Source of the DNA: Bacillota bacterium | GTDB lineage: Bacteria; Bacillota; Clostridia; Lachnospirales; Lachnospiraceae | Length of the DNA: 64,000 nt | Direction of reading: 5' to 3' | Assembly (NCBI GenBank): GCA_023441965.1 | Contig: JAEZNB010000053.1 | Span: 1 to 64,000 of the forward strand | Shown here: in pieces, positions 53,635-61,723 of the stretch | Layout: each line of letters starts with the position of its first letter | How positions within the stretch are numbered: position 1 is the first letter of the stretch | Position numbers and translations under genes: made by a program | Notes under the pieces: model-generated | Databases searched by the model: none | Told to the model about the DNA's origin: nothing | What the model saw: only the letters and a program-made list of their open reading frames with translations

Positions 53635-55026
53635 CTATAGCTCACAATTGTTCACTGTTCTCGGGAAGGGTACCACATCACGGATATTGCTCATTCCGGT
53701 CAGGTACATAACACAGCGTTCAAAGCCCAATCCGAAGCCTGCATGTCTGACAGAGCCGTATTTTCTTAAGTCAAGGTAGAACTCATAATCCTCTTTCCTA
53801 AGGCCCAGCTCTTCCATTCTCTGCAACAGCTTATCGTAGTCATCCTCTCTCTGGCTTCCGCCGATGATCTCTCCGATACCCGGTACCAGCAGGTCCATAG
53901 CAGCCACGGTCTTTTGATCCTCATTGAGCTTCATATAGAAGGCCTTGATCTCCTTCGGGTAATCGGTTACGAAGACCGGCTTCTTAAATACCTGCTCGGT
54001 TAAGTAGCGTTCGTGCTCTGTCTGAAGGTCGCAGCCCCAGAACACCTTATAATCAAAGTTATCATTATTCTTCTCAAGCAGCTCGATTGCCTGGGTATAG
54101 GTTACATGACCAAATTCCGAGCTTGCTACATGATTCAGACGCTCTAAGAGTCCCTGGTCAATAAATTGGTTGAAGAAGCTCATCTCCTCAGGCGCATGCT
54201 CCAGTACATAGTTAATAATGTACTTCAGCATCCCCTCTGCCATCGCCATATCATCCTTCAGATCGGCAAATGCAATCTCAGGCTCAATCATCCAAAACTC
54301 CGCAGCATGGCGGGTCGTATTAGAATTCTCGGCACGGAAGGTAGGTCCGAAGGTGTAAATATTCTTAAAGGCCATCGCATAGGTTTCACCGTTGAGCTGT
54401 CCGCTTACGGTAAGATTGGTTGCCTTTCCGAAGAAATCCTGGGAGCTGTCAACCTTTCCATCCTCTGTTCTGGGGAGGTTCTCCAGATCCAGGGTTGTTA
54501 CACGGAACATCTCGCCTGCTCCCTCAGCGTCACTGCCTGTGATGATGGGAGTGTGGACATAGACGAAATCCCTATCCTGAAAATACTTATGGATTGCATA
54601 GGCAATCAGGGAGCGCACACGGAATACTGCCTGAAAGGTATTTGTTCTGGGTCTTAAATGGGTAATGGTCCTTAGATACTCCAGGGTATGTCTCTTCTTC
54701 TGAAGAGGGTAATCCGAGGTGGAAGCTCCTTCAATTTCTACACTCTCTGCCTGAATCTCAAAGGGCTGCTTTGCTTCCGGAGTAGCAACCAGCTCACCGG
54801 TCACGATGATTGCAGATCCGACGTTCAGCTTGGATACCTCCACAAAATTGCTCATCGAATCGTGATAAACGATCTGTAGGGTATCAAAATAGGTTCCGTC
54901 ATTCAAAACGATAAAGCCAAAGGTCTTTGAGTCTCTTACGCTGCGGACCCAACCACCCACTGTAATTTTCTTTCCGATATACTGCTCTTTGTTGCGGTAT
55001 AGTTCCCTGATTTCAACTAATTCCAT
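53635..55026 (-). CDS. asnS: Asparagine--tRNA ligase
   Basis: A 463-residue class IIb synthetase. The N-terminal OB-fold anticodon-binding domain has KKITVGGWVRSVRDSKTFGFIVLNDG (about 17-42). Class II motifs follow: motif 2 with FRAENSNTTRHAAEFWMIEPE (about 225-245) and motif 3 with GLGFERCVMYLTG near the C-terminus. The NTTRHAAEFWM form distinguishes AsnRS from AspRS. The frame extends to 55125 through the leader repeats, but AAAGGAG fixes the ATG at 55026 and gives the usual length. A long repeat-containing leader precedes it. Confidence 0.96.
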   Translation of the reverse strand: MELVEIRELYRNKEQYIGKKITVGGWVRSVRDSKTFGFIVLNDGTYFDTLQIVYHDSMSNFVEVSKLNVGSAIIVTGELVATPEAKQPFEIQAESVEIEGASTSDYPLQKKRHTLEYLRTITHLRPRTNTFQAVFRVRSLIAYAIHKYFQDRDFVYVHTPIITGSDAEGAGEMFRVTTLDLENLPRTEDGKVDSSQDFFGKATNLTVSGQLNGETYAMAFKNIYTFGPTFRAENSNTTRHAAEFWMIEPEIAFADLKDDMAMAEGMLKYIINYVLEHAPEEMSFFNQFIDQGLLERLNHVASSEFGHVTYTQAIELLEKNNDNFDYKVFWGCDLQTEHERYLTEQVFKKPVFVTDYPKEIKAFYMKLNEDQKTVAAMDLLVPGIGEIIGGSQREDDYDKLLQRMEELGLRKEDYEFYLDLRKYGSVRHAGFGLGFERCVMYLTGMSNIRDVVPFPRTVNNCEL

Positions 55027-55072
55027 ATGATAAACTCCTTTGTTTATATTTCTTCCCACGGATTTTAAGGTA

Positions 55073-55312
55073 CGCAGATTAGGGTAGAGATGGTGCAAGC
55101 ACGGAAAGTCCTTTGTCTCGGTCATCTGCTTCGCAGATTAGGGTAGAGATGGTGCAACCACGGAAAGTCCTTTGTCTCGGACATCTGCTTCGCAGATTAG
55201 GAACTCATGAACTTCGTTCATTCGTTCACGTTGCACTTATCCTTAGTAGCCTAAGGCCTTTCCCGTGCAAGCACGGAAAGTCCTTTGTCTCCTAAGGACT
55301 AATCTGCTTATC
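55073..55312 (-). repeat. Repeated hairpin cassettes in the asnS leader
   Basis: A 59-base unit occurs twice in tandem (55073-55131 and 55132-55190, 57 of 59 bases identical), a third begins at 55191 and stops after 10 bases, and a diverged copy lies at about 55265-55310. In the transcript each unit forms AATCTGC-GAA-GCAGAT and GTCC...GGAC hairpins followed by a conserved CTTTCCGTG. The cassettes fill the roughly 290-base leader between promoter and asnS. No T-box sequence (GGTGG-AACCGCG type) was found. Confidence 0.75.
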
Positions 55313-55318
55313 GTGTAC

Positions 55319-55346
55319 ATTATAACATAGTATGGGAGGTTTTCAA
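55319..55346 (-). promoter_or_regulatory. asnS promoter
   Basis: Minus strand TTGAAA (55346-55341), 16 bases, TATAAT (55324-55319). It overlaps the end of the PHP gene, so asnS has a promoter of its own and a leader of about 290 bases. Confidence 0.75.
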
Positions 55347-56048
55347 TGCCATTATTATATCTTCTCGATTTTTGCTACGGGCATACAAGTGATTGACCGG
55401 CTCGTTGATATACTCCAGTGAATGGGCATCAGAGTTGGTGATGATGTTACAGCCGGTAAGGTAGGGATACTTATGGCTGAACTCCTCCCTCTTCCCCATG
55501 TCCTTCAGCTCCGCACAGGGAAAGGCAGCATCCGGCGGTATAAAGCCGAGGTTTGAGATCAGACTGTTCGAGGTCTTATCGATATGGGCAGGAATATAGA
55601 CCCCTTGATATTCCTCCATCAAAGCCTCCAGGCTGTCGAAGGAGATGTCTGCCGCATTGATCAGCAGATAAGGCTCCCTCCCGATCCATTGATCCCCCTC
55701 GTCATAGATTTCCTGTTTACCGAAGATTGACTCCTTGTTCGGAAATTTCACCAGCCGCCCATATACATAGGCATCAAAGTCCAGAGCCGTCTGCAAATCC
55801 GGAAAGAGACACAGTACATGAACCTCCTCCGATGTACATAGCTCCATGCCGGGAAGGGCAGTAATCCCCAGCCTCTCGGCAAAGCTTAACACAGCCGGAC
55901 AGTTCTTACAGGAATTGTGATCTGTCACGGCAATGATATCAAGCTCCTTTAAGGCTGCCATCTGAACAATATTGGCCGGTGTCATATCATCACTTCCACA
56001 GGGAGAAAGACAGGAGTGGATATGCAGATCATAGGATAGCTTAAGCAT
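55320..56048 (-). CDS. PHP-domain metal-dependent phosphoesterase
   Basis: A 242-residue PHP protein. Metal-binding motifs: YDLHIHSCLSPCG (about 5-17), VTDHNSC (about 41-47), ELCTSEEVHVL with Glu (about 71-81), PAHIDK (about 154) and TNSDAHS (about 213-219). Such proteins hydrolyse phosphate esters, for example 5'-nucleotides. It is the last gene of a five-gene run with DRTGG proteins, an anti-sigma-type ATPase and a hydrogenase-like protein, and overlaps the DRTGG gene by 8 bases, so it is likely part of the same regulatory module. Confidence 0.88.
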   Translation of the reverse strand: MLKLSYDLHIHSCLSPCGSDDMTPANIVQMAALKELDIIAVTDHNSCKNCPAVLSFAERLGITALPGMELCTSEEVHVLCLFPDLQTALDFDAYVYGRLVKFPNKESIFGKQEIYDEGDQWIGREPYLLINAADISFDSLEALMEEYQGVYIPAHIDKTSNSLISNLGFIPPDAAFPCAELKDMGKREEFSHKYPYLTGCNIITNSDAHSLEYINEPVNHLYARSKNREDIIMALKTSHTML

Positions 56049-56376
56049 GCAGCTTCTGATGGATCATCAGGGCGGCATCAAAGATGGGCTGCTCTGTAAA
56101 CAGAACTGTTACCCCCTGCTCCTTGGCTTTCATGGAGGCAGGCTCATCCAGACTGCTTCCCTCTGCCAGTATGATGCAGGCAGCATCTGCGAGAGTGGCA
56201 ACTGCCAAGGTATTGATATTGCCCATCACTGTCACCCAGGCAGCACCGGCAGGCATCTTCCCCATTGCGATGCTTAAGAGATCACAGCAATAGGGTACTG
56301 AAATCTCCCTTTCCGGATCGGCTCCTTCATTCAGTACCTTGAAAATCCCTGCGTTAATAAGCTCTTTTACCTTCAT
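56041..56376 (-). CDS. DRTGG-domain protein (second copy)
   Basis: A 111-residue stand-alone DRTGG domain, a fold otherwise found before HPr kinase or phosphotransacetylase domains and thought to bind small ligands. Characteristic parts are LINAGIFKVLNEG, VMGNINTLAVATLADAACIILAEG and VTVLFTEQPIFDAALMIHQ. It overlaps the PHP gene and lies 13 bases after the hydrogenase-like gene. A second DRTGG protein is encoded at 58191-58544, with which it could form a heterodimer. Confidence 0.8.
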   Translation of the reverse strand: MKVKELINAGIFKVLNEGADPEREISVPYCCDLLSIAMGKMPAGAAWVTVMGNINTLAVATLADAACIILAEGSSLDEPASMKAKEQGVTVLFTEQPIFDAALMIHQKLHA

Positions 56377-56389
56377 CGTTTCTTCCCTC

Positions 56390-57673
56390 TTATTTCTTCG
56401 TATCTATTTTGGACAGCTCATCCGACAGCTTATGGATATAGTCACGAAGGATATGGATACAATCCTGCTCCTTGGCTGCTCCACGCACGATGTCCTCTGC
56501 CAGGGCTTTACAGGTCGGTGCCCCGCAGGAGCCGCAATCAAGGCCGGGGAACTTCGCATACAGCTCCTCCACTCTTGACATCTTGGTGATACTATCCTGC
56601 ATATTCTTGCCCAGCTTGAATACAGGCTCATATTTTACCTCGTCCGTCCAGTAGGCATCCTTGATTTTACTGCCGGACAAGCGGGATACCGCCACTGGCA
56701 TGTATTTTCTAAGCCGCTTCAGCTTGACCTTCGCCGCATAAGGGTTCTCAACGGTCAGGACCCCACCGACACATCCGCCGGCACAGGCGTTCAATTCAAT
56801 GAATTCCAGCTGGTCAAACTTACGGTCCTCCAGATCCTCTAATACCCGAAGCACATTTTCGATCCCGTCCGCCGCCAGATAATTATCGATCAGCAGTCCT
56901 CCCGCTTCTCCACCGGTTCCACCCCAACTGATTCCGATTCTGCCCGAGATCCCCAGGTCTTCGGTATCATCTATGCTTTGCTTCATCAGGGGGAGCAGCA
57001 TCGGGTAGACCTCTTTGATCGCCAGCACCGCATCTATGCCGCTCTTCTCTGCACCGATCGGTGATTTCACCGCTGTTACCTTGGCCGGGCAGGGAGAGAT
57101 AAAGATAATCCCGATCTTCTCCGCAGGAAGGCCGGTTTTCTCCATGGCTGCTTTTCTGGCAAGGCTGGCTGCCAGCTCGGAGGGTGCGCTGATCGGAAGC
57201 AGATGCTCAATCAGATCCGGAAATCTGACCTGGATCAGCCGGACCACCGTAGGACAGGCTGTACTGATAATCGGCCACTTCTCCTTATGCTCCTGCACAT
57301 ACTTTCTGGACATCTCCGATACCAGCTCAGCGGCACCGCTTACCTCATAAACATCGTTAAAGCCCATTTTCTTTAAGGCCGTCAGGACGATGTTCACATC
57401 CTCCAGATGATTAAACTGACCGTAAAGAGAAGGGGCCGGTAATGCCACGGTATATTCATATTTCTGCATGACCTTGGGAGAATCATAGGTGGCCTCCTTC
57501 GCATGATGAGGACAGATTCGGATACATTCTCCACAGTCGATACAGAATTCCTTCGTAATAGCAGCCTTACTGTTCCTTACACGGATGGCTTGAGTAGGGC
57601 AACGCTTAATGCAGTTGATACAGCCCTTGCATAACTCTTCCTTCAAATGCACTGATGTAAAGAACTTGCTCAT
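56390..57673 (-). CDS. Putative sensory [FeFe]-hydrogenase-like protein
   Basis: A 427-residue protein. Two N-terminal [4Fe-4S] motifs (CKGCINCIKRCP about 15-26, CIDCGECIRICP about 44-55) precede an H-cluster domain with all three ligand loops in modified form: STACPT (normally TSCCP), SPCPAK (normally MPCxxK) and NACAGGCVGG. The cluster cysteines remain, but the proton-relay Cys is replaced by Ala, as in sensory group hydrogenases. A C-terminal Fes-type cluster domain (CGSCGAPTCKALAEDIV, about 373-389) follows. It lies among ATPase, DRTGG and PHP genes, next to the catalytic hydrogenase operon, so H2 or redox sensing is a better guess than H2 turnover. Confidence 0.82.
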   Translation of the reverse strand: MSKFFTSVHLKEELCKGCINCIKRCPTQAIRVRNSKAAITKEFCIDCGECIRICPHHAKEATYDSPKVMQKYEYTVALPAPSLYGQFNHLEDVNIVLTALKKMGFNDVYEVSGAAELVSEMSRKYVQEHKEKWPIISTACPTVVRLIQVRFPDLIEHLLPISAPSELAASLARKAAMEKTGLPAEKIGIIFISPCPAKVTAVKSPIGAEKSGIDAVLAIKEVYPMLLPLMKQSIDDTEDLGISGRIGISWGGTGGEAGGLLIDNYLAADGIENVLRVLEDLEDRKFDQLEFIELNACAGGCVGGVLTVENPYAAKVKLKRLRKYMPVAVSRLSGSKIKDAYWTDEVKYEPVFKLGKNMQDSITKMSRVEELYAKFPGLDCGSCGAPTCKALAEDIVRGAAKEQDCIHILRDYIHKLSDELSKIDTKK

Positions 57674-57768
57674 TTTATTTCCTTCCTTTCGGCACCATAT
57701 ATTTGGGGTAAATGAAAGACCAGGCTATTGACGCTGCTACTATAATTTTATTATGTATAGGCGCCCCG

Positions 57769-58194
57769 TCACGCCATCCGTACCCGCATGGTAACGGTTG
57801 TTCCGACTCCGACGGTACTTTCTATTTCCATCTCGTCACTGTACTTTTTCATGTTGGATAGTCCCATACCTGCTCCGAAGCCCAGATTACGGATATTATC
57901 AGGCGCGGTTGAGAAGCCCGGCTGCATGGCCAGCTCGATGTCTTCAATCCCTGGACCCTGATCCTTCAGAACCATCAGAATTTCTTCCGGTGTTACGGTA
58001 ACCTCTATGTCGCCTCCGTGGGCATGGATGACCATGTTGATTTCGCCCTCATACATGGCAATCGCTACCTTACGAATGATCTCAGGGCTGACTCCCATCT
58101 GCTTCAGAATACTTTTTACATTGCTGGAGGCCTCCCCTGCTCTGGTGAAATCATCAGCAGGTACCTGGTAGAGTAATGTAATTTTATCCTTCAT
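57769..58194 (-). CDS. Anti-sigma-type ATP-binding protein (RsbW-like)
   Basis: A 141-residue HATPase domain of the serine-kinase type. The N box KVAIAMYEGEINMVIHAHGG (about 42-61), DQGPGIED (about 80) and GFGAGMGLSNMKKYSD (about 110-125) are intact. Such proteins phosphorylate or bind partner proteins. It overlaps the upstream DRTGG gene by 4 bases and precedes the hydrogenase-like gene, suggesting signal output of the same module. Confidence 0.87.
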   Translation of the reverse strand: MKDKITLLYQVPADDFTRAGEASSNVKSILKQMGVSPEIIRKVAIAMYEGEINMVIHAHGGDIEVTVTPEEILMVLKDQGPGIEDIELAMQPGFSTAPDNIRNLGFGAGMGLSNMKKYSDEMEIESTVGVGTTVTMRVRMA

Positions 58195-58544
58195 CGATAT
58201 GTCGACCCCCCACGTAATCCTTTTTCGTAGAGAATTCCGCAGGCAGAAAACATACGGTGACCGGAGGTGATCAGGGTGATATTTCTTTCCTTCGCCATCT
58301 CAATCATGCCCTCATCCGGTACCTTTCCACGGACAAAGACGATACAAATGATATCCATCATCTCCGCAGTACGGATCACCTGGGGATTACACAGCCCGGT
58401 AAGCAGAACGGCCTGGTCCTTAACAAATGCCAGAACATCACTCATCATATCTGAGCCGCAGGCAGAATGAACCTCCCTGTCCTTTAACTCCTCCCCTGTG
58501 ATATAGCGGGCTCCTAAAGCTTCTCTAATGTCTTCAATTGTCAT
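58191..58544 (-). CDS. DRTGG-domain protein (first copy)
   Basis: A 117-residue DRTGG domain: ALGARYITGEELKDREVHSACGSDMMSDVLAFV, then VLLTGLCNPQVIRTAEMMDIICIVFVRGK, then ITLITSGHRMFSACGILY. It is the first gene of the five-gene minus-strand run and overlaps the ATPase gene. The ligand is unknown. The paralogue at 56041-56376 shares the layout but little sequence. Confidence 0.82.
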   Translation of the reverse strand: MTIEDIREALGARYITGEELKDREVHSACGSDMMSDVLAFVKDQAVLLTGLCNPQVIRTAEMMDIICIVFVRGKVPDEGMIEMAKERNITLITSGHRMFSACGILYEKGLRGGSTYR

Positions 58545-58613
58545 TTCACTTCTTCCTCCAACAATAATTGTTACAGTTCTTCATCAGATGTCCTTGCTTG
58601 TCCGTCGTTTTCC

Positions 58614-59933
58614 TTAGTTACCTACCGTACCATAGAATACCTCAAAGGCGCTGCCACTCTCCTTCTTCGCCATGACAAGCGCTGCTTTGGCATTGGCCAT
58701 CAAGGTCTGGTACTCCATTTGATCTCCCTTGGTAAATGCGACTCCGATGCTGACAGATAAGCCGTTCCGGTTATGTTCGAAGCAGTATCTGCTTTCAATC
58801 TCCCTGCAGATTTTCTCTGCCCTCTCATATGCACTTCTGTCAGTGCTGATATCCTTCATATGAACGACAAACTCACTTAAGCTGATTCTGCCGATGACGT
58901 CCGAGGTTCTGAACCTAAACTTCAGACAGTCTGCAATCGAGGTCAGGACATTTTCACCGTTCACTGCCTTCATCACTTCATTGATTGTCTTATAATTACG
59001 GATCTCAATCAGCATCAGGGCCGAGAGGGAATCCGAGGCTTGCTTTGCCAGACCGTCCATAATGGCCTTCTCTGCATAATCCTTGGTATATACCTTCGTG
59101 AGAGGATCCAGCTGCGGTGCAGGTACCACCTCTGCTTCCTTTCTCATCGGATTGCTCGTAGCCAGCTTGCCGATTACCCTATAGGGATTCTTGTTTTCAT
59201 CAAAGATGATAGAGGCGTAGCAGACATACCAGGTAGGGCCCCCTTCCTTAGGGAACATCCGAAACTCAAACCTGACCTGCTTCTTACCGCTCATCATGCT
59301 CTTGAATATTTTAATTACTGCCGGTAGCTCAGAAGGATAAACCAGCTTCGTCTTCTCCAGTCTCTTGCTGAATTCCTTAATCACGGAATCTCTGCCGAAC
59401 ACCTCATGGAAGAGCTCACTGAAGCTCAAGGTGTCCTGAGCGATCTCATATACGAAATACAACTCCTTGGACAGCTCGGATATGGTTCTGTGATAATCGA
59501 ATTCCTGCTCCAGCCTTTTATACTTAACCATATGATCAGTGACATCCATGGCCATGCAGGAATAGACCGGTACGGTCTTGCTGCCTGATTGATAGACTTC
59601 CTCTGTTTTCATACCGTTGATCATTACCCATTTGAAGCTTCCGTTGGGCTGCAGGGTACGGAAATGGATGCTGATGATATTATCCTTCCTGCCCCTTTGA
59701 GCAGCCAGTTGCTGTGTGACATAGATGATATCAGCCGAGTATACGATGCGGAGCAGAGCAAGGGGTGCGTTGGGATTCATCTTCTCAGTGGCATTCTTAA
59801 TCAGGGAAAAGAAGGTATCTGTGGCATACAGAATGGTGAGATCATTGTCCAATGCCAGCTTTGCTATACCTCCGGGGACAGAATTCAGTAATTGATCAAC
59901 ATTACTCCTATTGATATCATTCATACTCCTCAC
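58614..59933 (-). CDS. PAS and degenerate GGDEF domain protein
   Basis: A 439-residue cytoplasmic signalling protein. PAS-like domains occupy about 10-125 (LLNSVPGGIAKLALDNDLTILYATD) and 150-265. A GGDEF domain (about 275-435) follows, but the signature reads RISLSEF in place of RxGGDEF, so diguanylate cyclase activity is probably lost; c-di-GMP or nucleotide sensing remains possible. It lies upstream of the DRTGG-ATPase-hydrogenase module on the same strand, 69 bases before it, and divergent from nuoE. Confidence 0.82.
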   Translation of the reverse strand: MRSMNDINRSNVDQLLNSVPGGIAKLALDNDLTILYATDTFFSLIKNATEKMNPNAPLALLRIVYSADIIYVTQQLAAQRGRKDNIISIHFRTLQPNGSFKWVMINGMKTEEVYQSGSKTVPVYSCMAMDVTDHMVKYKRLEQEFDYHRTISELSKELYFVYEIAQDTLSFSELFHEVFGRDSVIKEFSKRLEKTKLVYPSELPAVIKIFKSMMSGKKQVRFEFRMFPKEGGPTWYVCYASIIFDENKNPYRVIGKLATSNPMRKEAEVVPAPQLDPLTKVYTKDYAEKAIMDGLAKQASDSLSALMLIEIRNYKTINEVMKAVNGENVLTSIADCLKFRFRTSDVIGRISLSEFVVHMKDISTDRSAYERAEKICREIESRYCFEHNRNGLSVSIGVAFTKGDQMEYQTLMANAKAALVMAKKESGSAFEVFYGTVGN

Positions 59934-60227
59934 TACTCCTTAATTTGTCTTATGTTGCATCTATTTGACAATAAATTCATTACAATTACAAAAGGGATTG
60001 TTATCATTATAATACGGTTTGTCGGAAATTACAACGTCAACCGAAGGCCCTTACAAGCAAAATAAACCCTGGGAATTTTCCTCATTTTTACCTATTATAC
60101 ACCTTGCATACATCACAACCATTTTTTCGCATATAATTGTTTATATTTTTTGTAGATTTTTTAACACAGTTATGCTATAATGTCAATGTTTTGTGGCGTT
60201 AACATTTTTAAGAGGAGGTAATAGACA
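59934..60227 (+). promoter_or_regulatory. Divergent control region with hydrogenase operon promoter
   Basis: 294 AT-rich bases. An extended -10 box TGC-TATAAT (60173-60181) without a good -35 lies 47 bases before the nuoE start; AGGAGG follows at about 60214. Transcription of the GGDEF gene must start on the other strand in this gap. No hairpin of note. Confidence 0.55.
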
Positions 60228-60722
60228 ATGGGTATAACAAAAAACTCAGTACCCTTTGCAGGAACGAAGGAGCAGGAGGCTGCACTTTTACAGGTTATCG
60301 CTGATCACCGTGATGACAAAGGAGCTCTGATGCCCATCCTGCAGAAGGCACAGGATATTTATGGTTACCTGCCGATTGAGGTACAGACCATGATATCGGA
60401 TGAATTAAATGTTCCTTTAGAGAAAATATATGGTATCGTGACCTTCTATTCACAGTTTTCCCTTTATCCCAAGGGTAAATATAAGGTTTCTGTGTGCCTT
60501 GGAACTGCTTGCTACGTAAAGGGTTCTGGTGATATTTTTAACAAGCTTCAGGATATGTTGGGCATTAAGGATGGCGAATGCACTCCGGACGGAAACTTTT
60601 CCTTGGAATCCTGCCGTTGTATCGGTGCCTGCGGTCTTGCACCTGTTATTACAATAAACGAAGATGTCTATGGTAAATTAACGCTCGACGATTTGGACGG
60701 AATTATCGCTAAGTATAAATAA
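60228..60722 (+). CDS. NuoE-like [2Fe-2S] subunit of the electron-bifurcating hydrogenase (HydC)
   Basis: A 164-residue thioredoxin-like ferredoxin. The helical N-terminus (LMPILQKAQDIYGYLPIEVQTMI) is followed by VCLGTACYVKGSG and SLESCRCIGACGLAP, giving the four Cys ligands of one [2Fe-2S] cluster (about 88, 93, 129, 133). It forms the small subunit of NADH- and ferredoxin-dependent hydrogenases with the NuoF- and HydA-like proteins encoded downstream. First gene of the operon. Confidence 0.93.
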   Translation: MGITKNSVPFAGTKEQEAALLQVIADHRDDKGALMPILQKAQDIYGYLPIEVQTMISDELNVPLEKIYGIVTFYSQFSLYPKGKYKVSVCLGTACYVKGSGDIFNKLQDMLGIKDGECTPDGNFSLESCRCIGACGLAPVITINEDVYGKLTLDDLDGIIAKYK

Positions 60723-60723
60723 C

Positions 60724-61281
60724 ATGATGACGGAATTATCCCTTAATGTATTAGATATTGCCAATAATTCAGTCCGGGCCGGTGCAAGCCTGATTGAAAT
60801 TCATGTGAACATAGATACGGAACAGGATATCCTGTCCCTGCTTATATCCGACAATGGCTGCGGTATGACCGGTGAACAGCTGAAGAAGGTAGAGGATCCC
60901 TTCTATACCACCAGAACGACAAGAGCTGTCGGTCTGGGAATTCCTTTTATGAAGCAGGCTGCAGTCGGTACAGGAGGAAGCTTCCATATAGAATCGGCCT
61001 GCGGAGCAGGAACTGCGGTTACAGCATCCTTCGGTTTATCCCATATTGACAGGATGCCACTGGGTGATATCAACAGCACAATCTATACATTAATCATAGC
61101 GAACACACAGATAGATTTTAAGTATACCTATGGCTTTAACGGAAAGAGCTTTACCCTTGACACCAGAGAGCTTCGTCAGATCCTTGGTGACGTTCCGTTT
61201 ACAGTTCCGGAGGTTGCTGCTTATATAAAAGAATATCTGAGCGAGAACAAAGATGAGGTGGACGGAGGTCTACCGATATGA
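60724..61281 (+). CDS. Histidine-kinase-like ATPase domain protein in the hydrogenase operon
   Basis: A 185-residue HATPase protein with N box LNVLDIANNSVRAGA, DNGCGMT (about 40-46), TTRAVGLGIPFMKQA and GAGTAVTASF. No phospho-acceptor or sensor part is present. It starts two bases after the nuoE stop. Such genes are regularly inserted in clostridial hyd operons; the role is unknown, possibly regulation or maturation. Confidence 0.85.
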   Translation: MMTELSLNVLDIANNSVRAGASLIEIHVNIDTEQDILSLLISDNGCGMTGEQLKKVEDPFYTTRTTRAVGLGIPFMKQAAVGTGGSFHIESACGAGTAVTASFGLSHIDRMPLGDINSTIYTLIIANTQIDFKYTYGFNGKSFTLDTRELRQILGDVPFTVPEVAAYIKEYLSENKDEVDGGLPI

Positions 61282-61333
61282 CCACTCCACTACAAACGAA
61301 TTGAACAGTATAATCAAATTAGGAGGGAAACAG

Positions 61334-61705
61334 ATGAAAACTCTTGAAGAGCTTAAGGCGATCAGGGAAATGATGCAGGGCCAGATGGGTCTCCGCAATG
61401 AGAGCCATAATCAGACACGTATCGTTGTCGGTATGGCAACCTGCGGTATTGCAAGCGGTGCCAGACCGGTTCTTAACGCCCTTTCCGATGCGGTACAGTC
61501 AAAAGGCCTGACCGACGTGGCAGTCGTTCAGACAGGATGCATCGGTCTGTGCCAGTATGAGCCGATCGTTGAAGTATTAGAACCGGGTAAGGAAAAAGTA
61601 ACCTATGTGAAAATGACAGCGGAAAAGGCCCTCGAAGTATTAGAGCAGCATATCATCCGTGGTCAGATCGTGAAAAAATATACCATTGCCGAGGCAATCG
61701 GTTAA
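61334..61705 (+). CDS. Thioredoxin-like [2Fe-2S] ferredoxin
   Basis: A 123-residue thioredoxin-fold ferredoxin with ligands in GMATCGIASGA (about 37) and QTGCIGLCQYEP (about 77-81). It resembles the N-terminal domain of the NuoF-like subunit that follows 18 bases later and may be an extra electron-transfer subunit. AGGAGGG fixes the ATG at 61334; the frame is open upstream to 61253 but overlaps the ATPase gene. Confidence 0.88.
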   Translation: MKTLEELKAIREMMQGQMGLRNESHNQTRIVVGMATCGIASGARPVLNALSDAVQSKGLTDVAVVQTGCIGLCQYEPIVEVLEPGKEKVTYVKMTAEKALEVLEQHIIRGQIVKKYTIAEAIG

Positions 61706-61723
61706 TCCAAAGGAGGTCACATT

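Noticed and set aside
55027..55319. T-box riboswitch in the asnS leader
   Set aside because: Expected for an amino-acyl-tRNA synthetase leader, but the conserved T-box sequence and terminator/antiterminator pair were not found.
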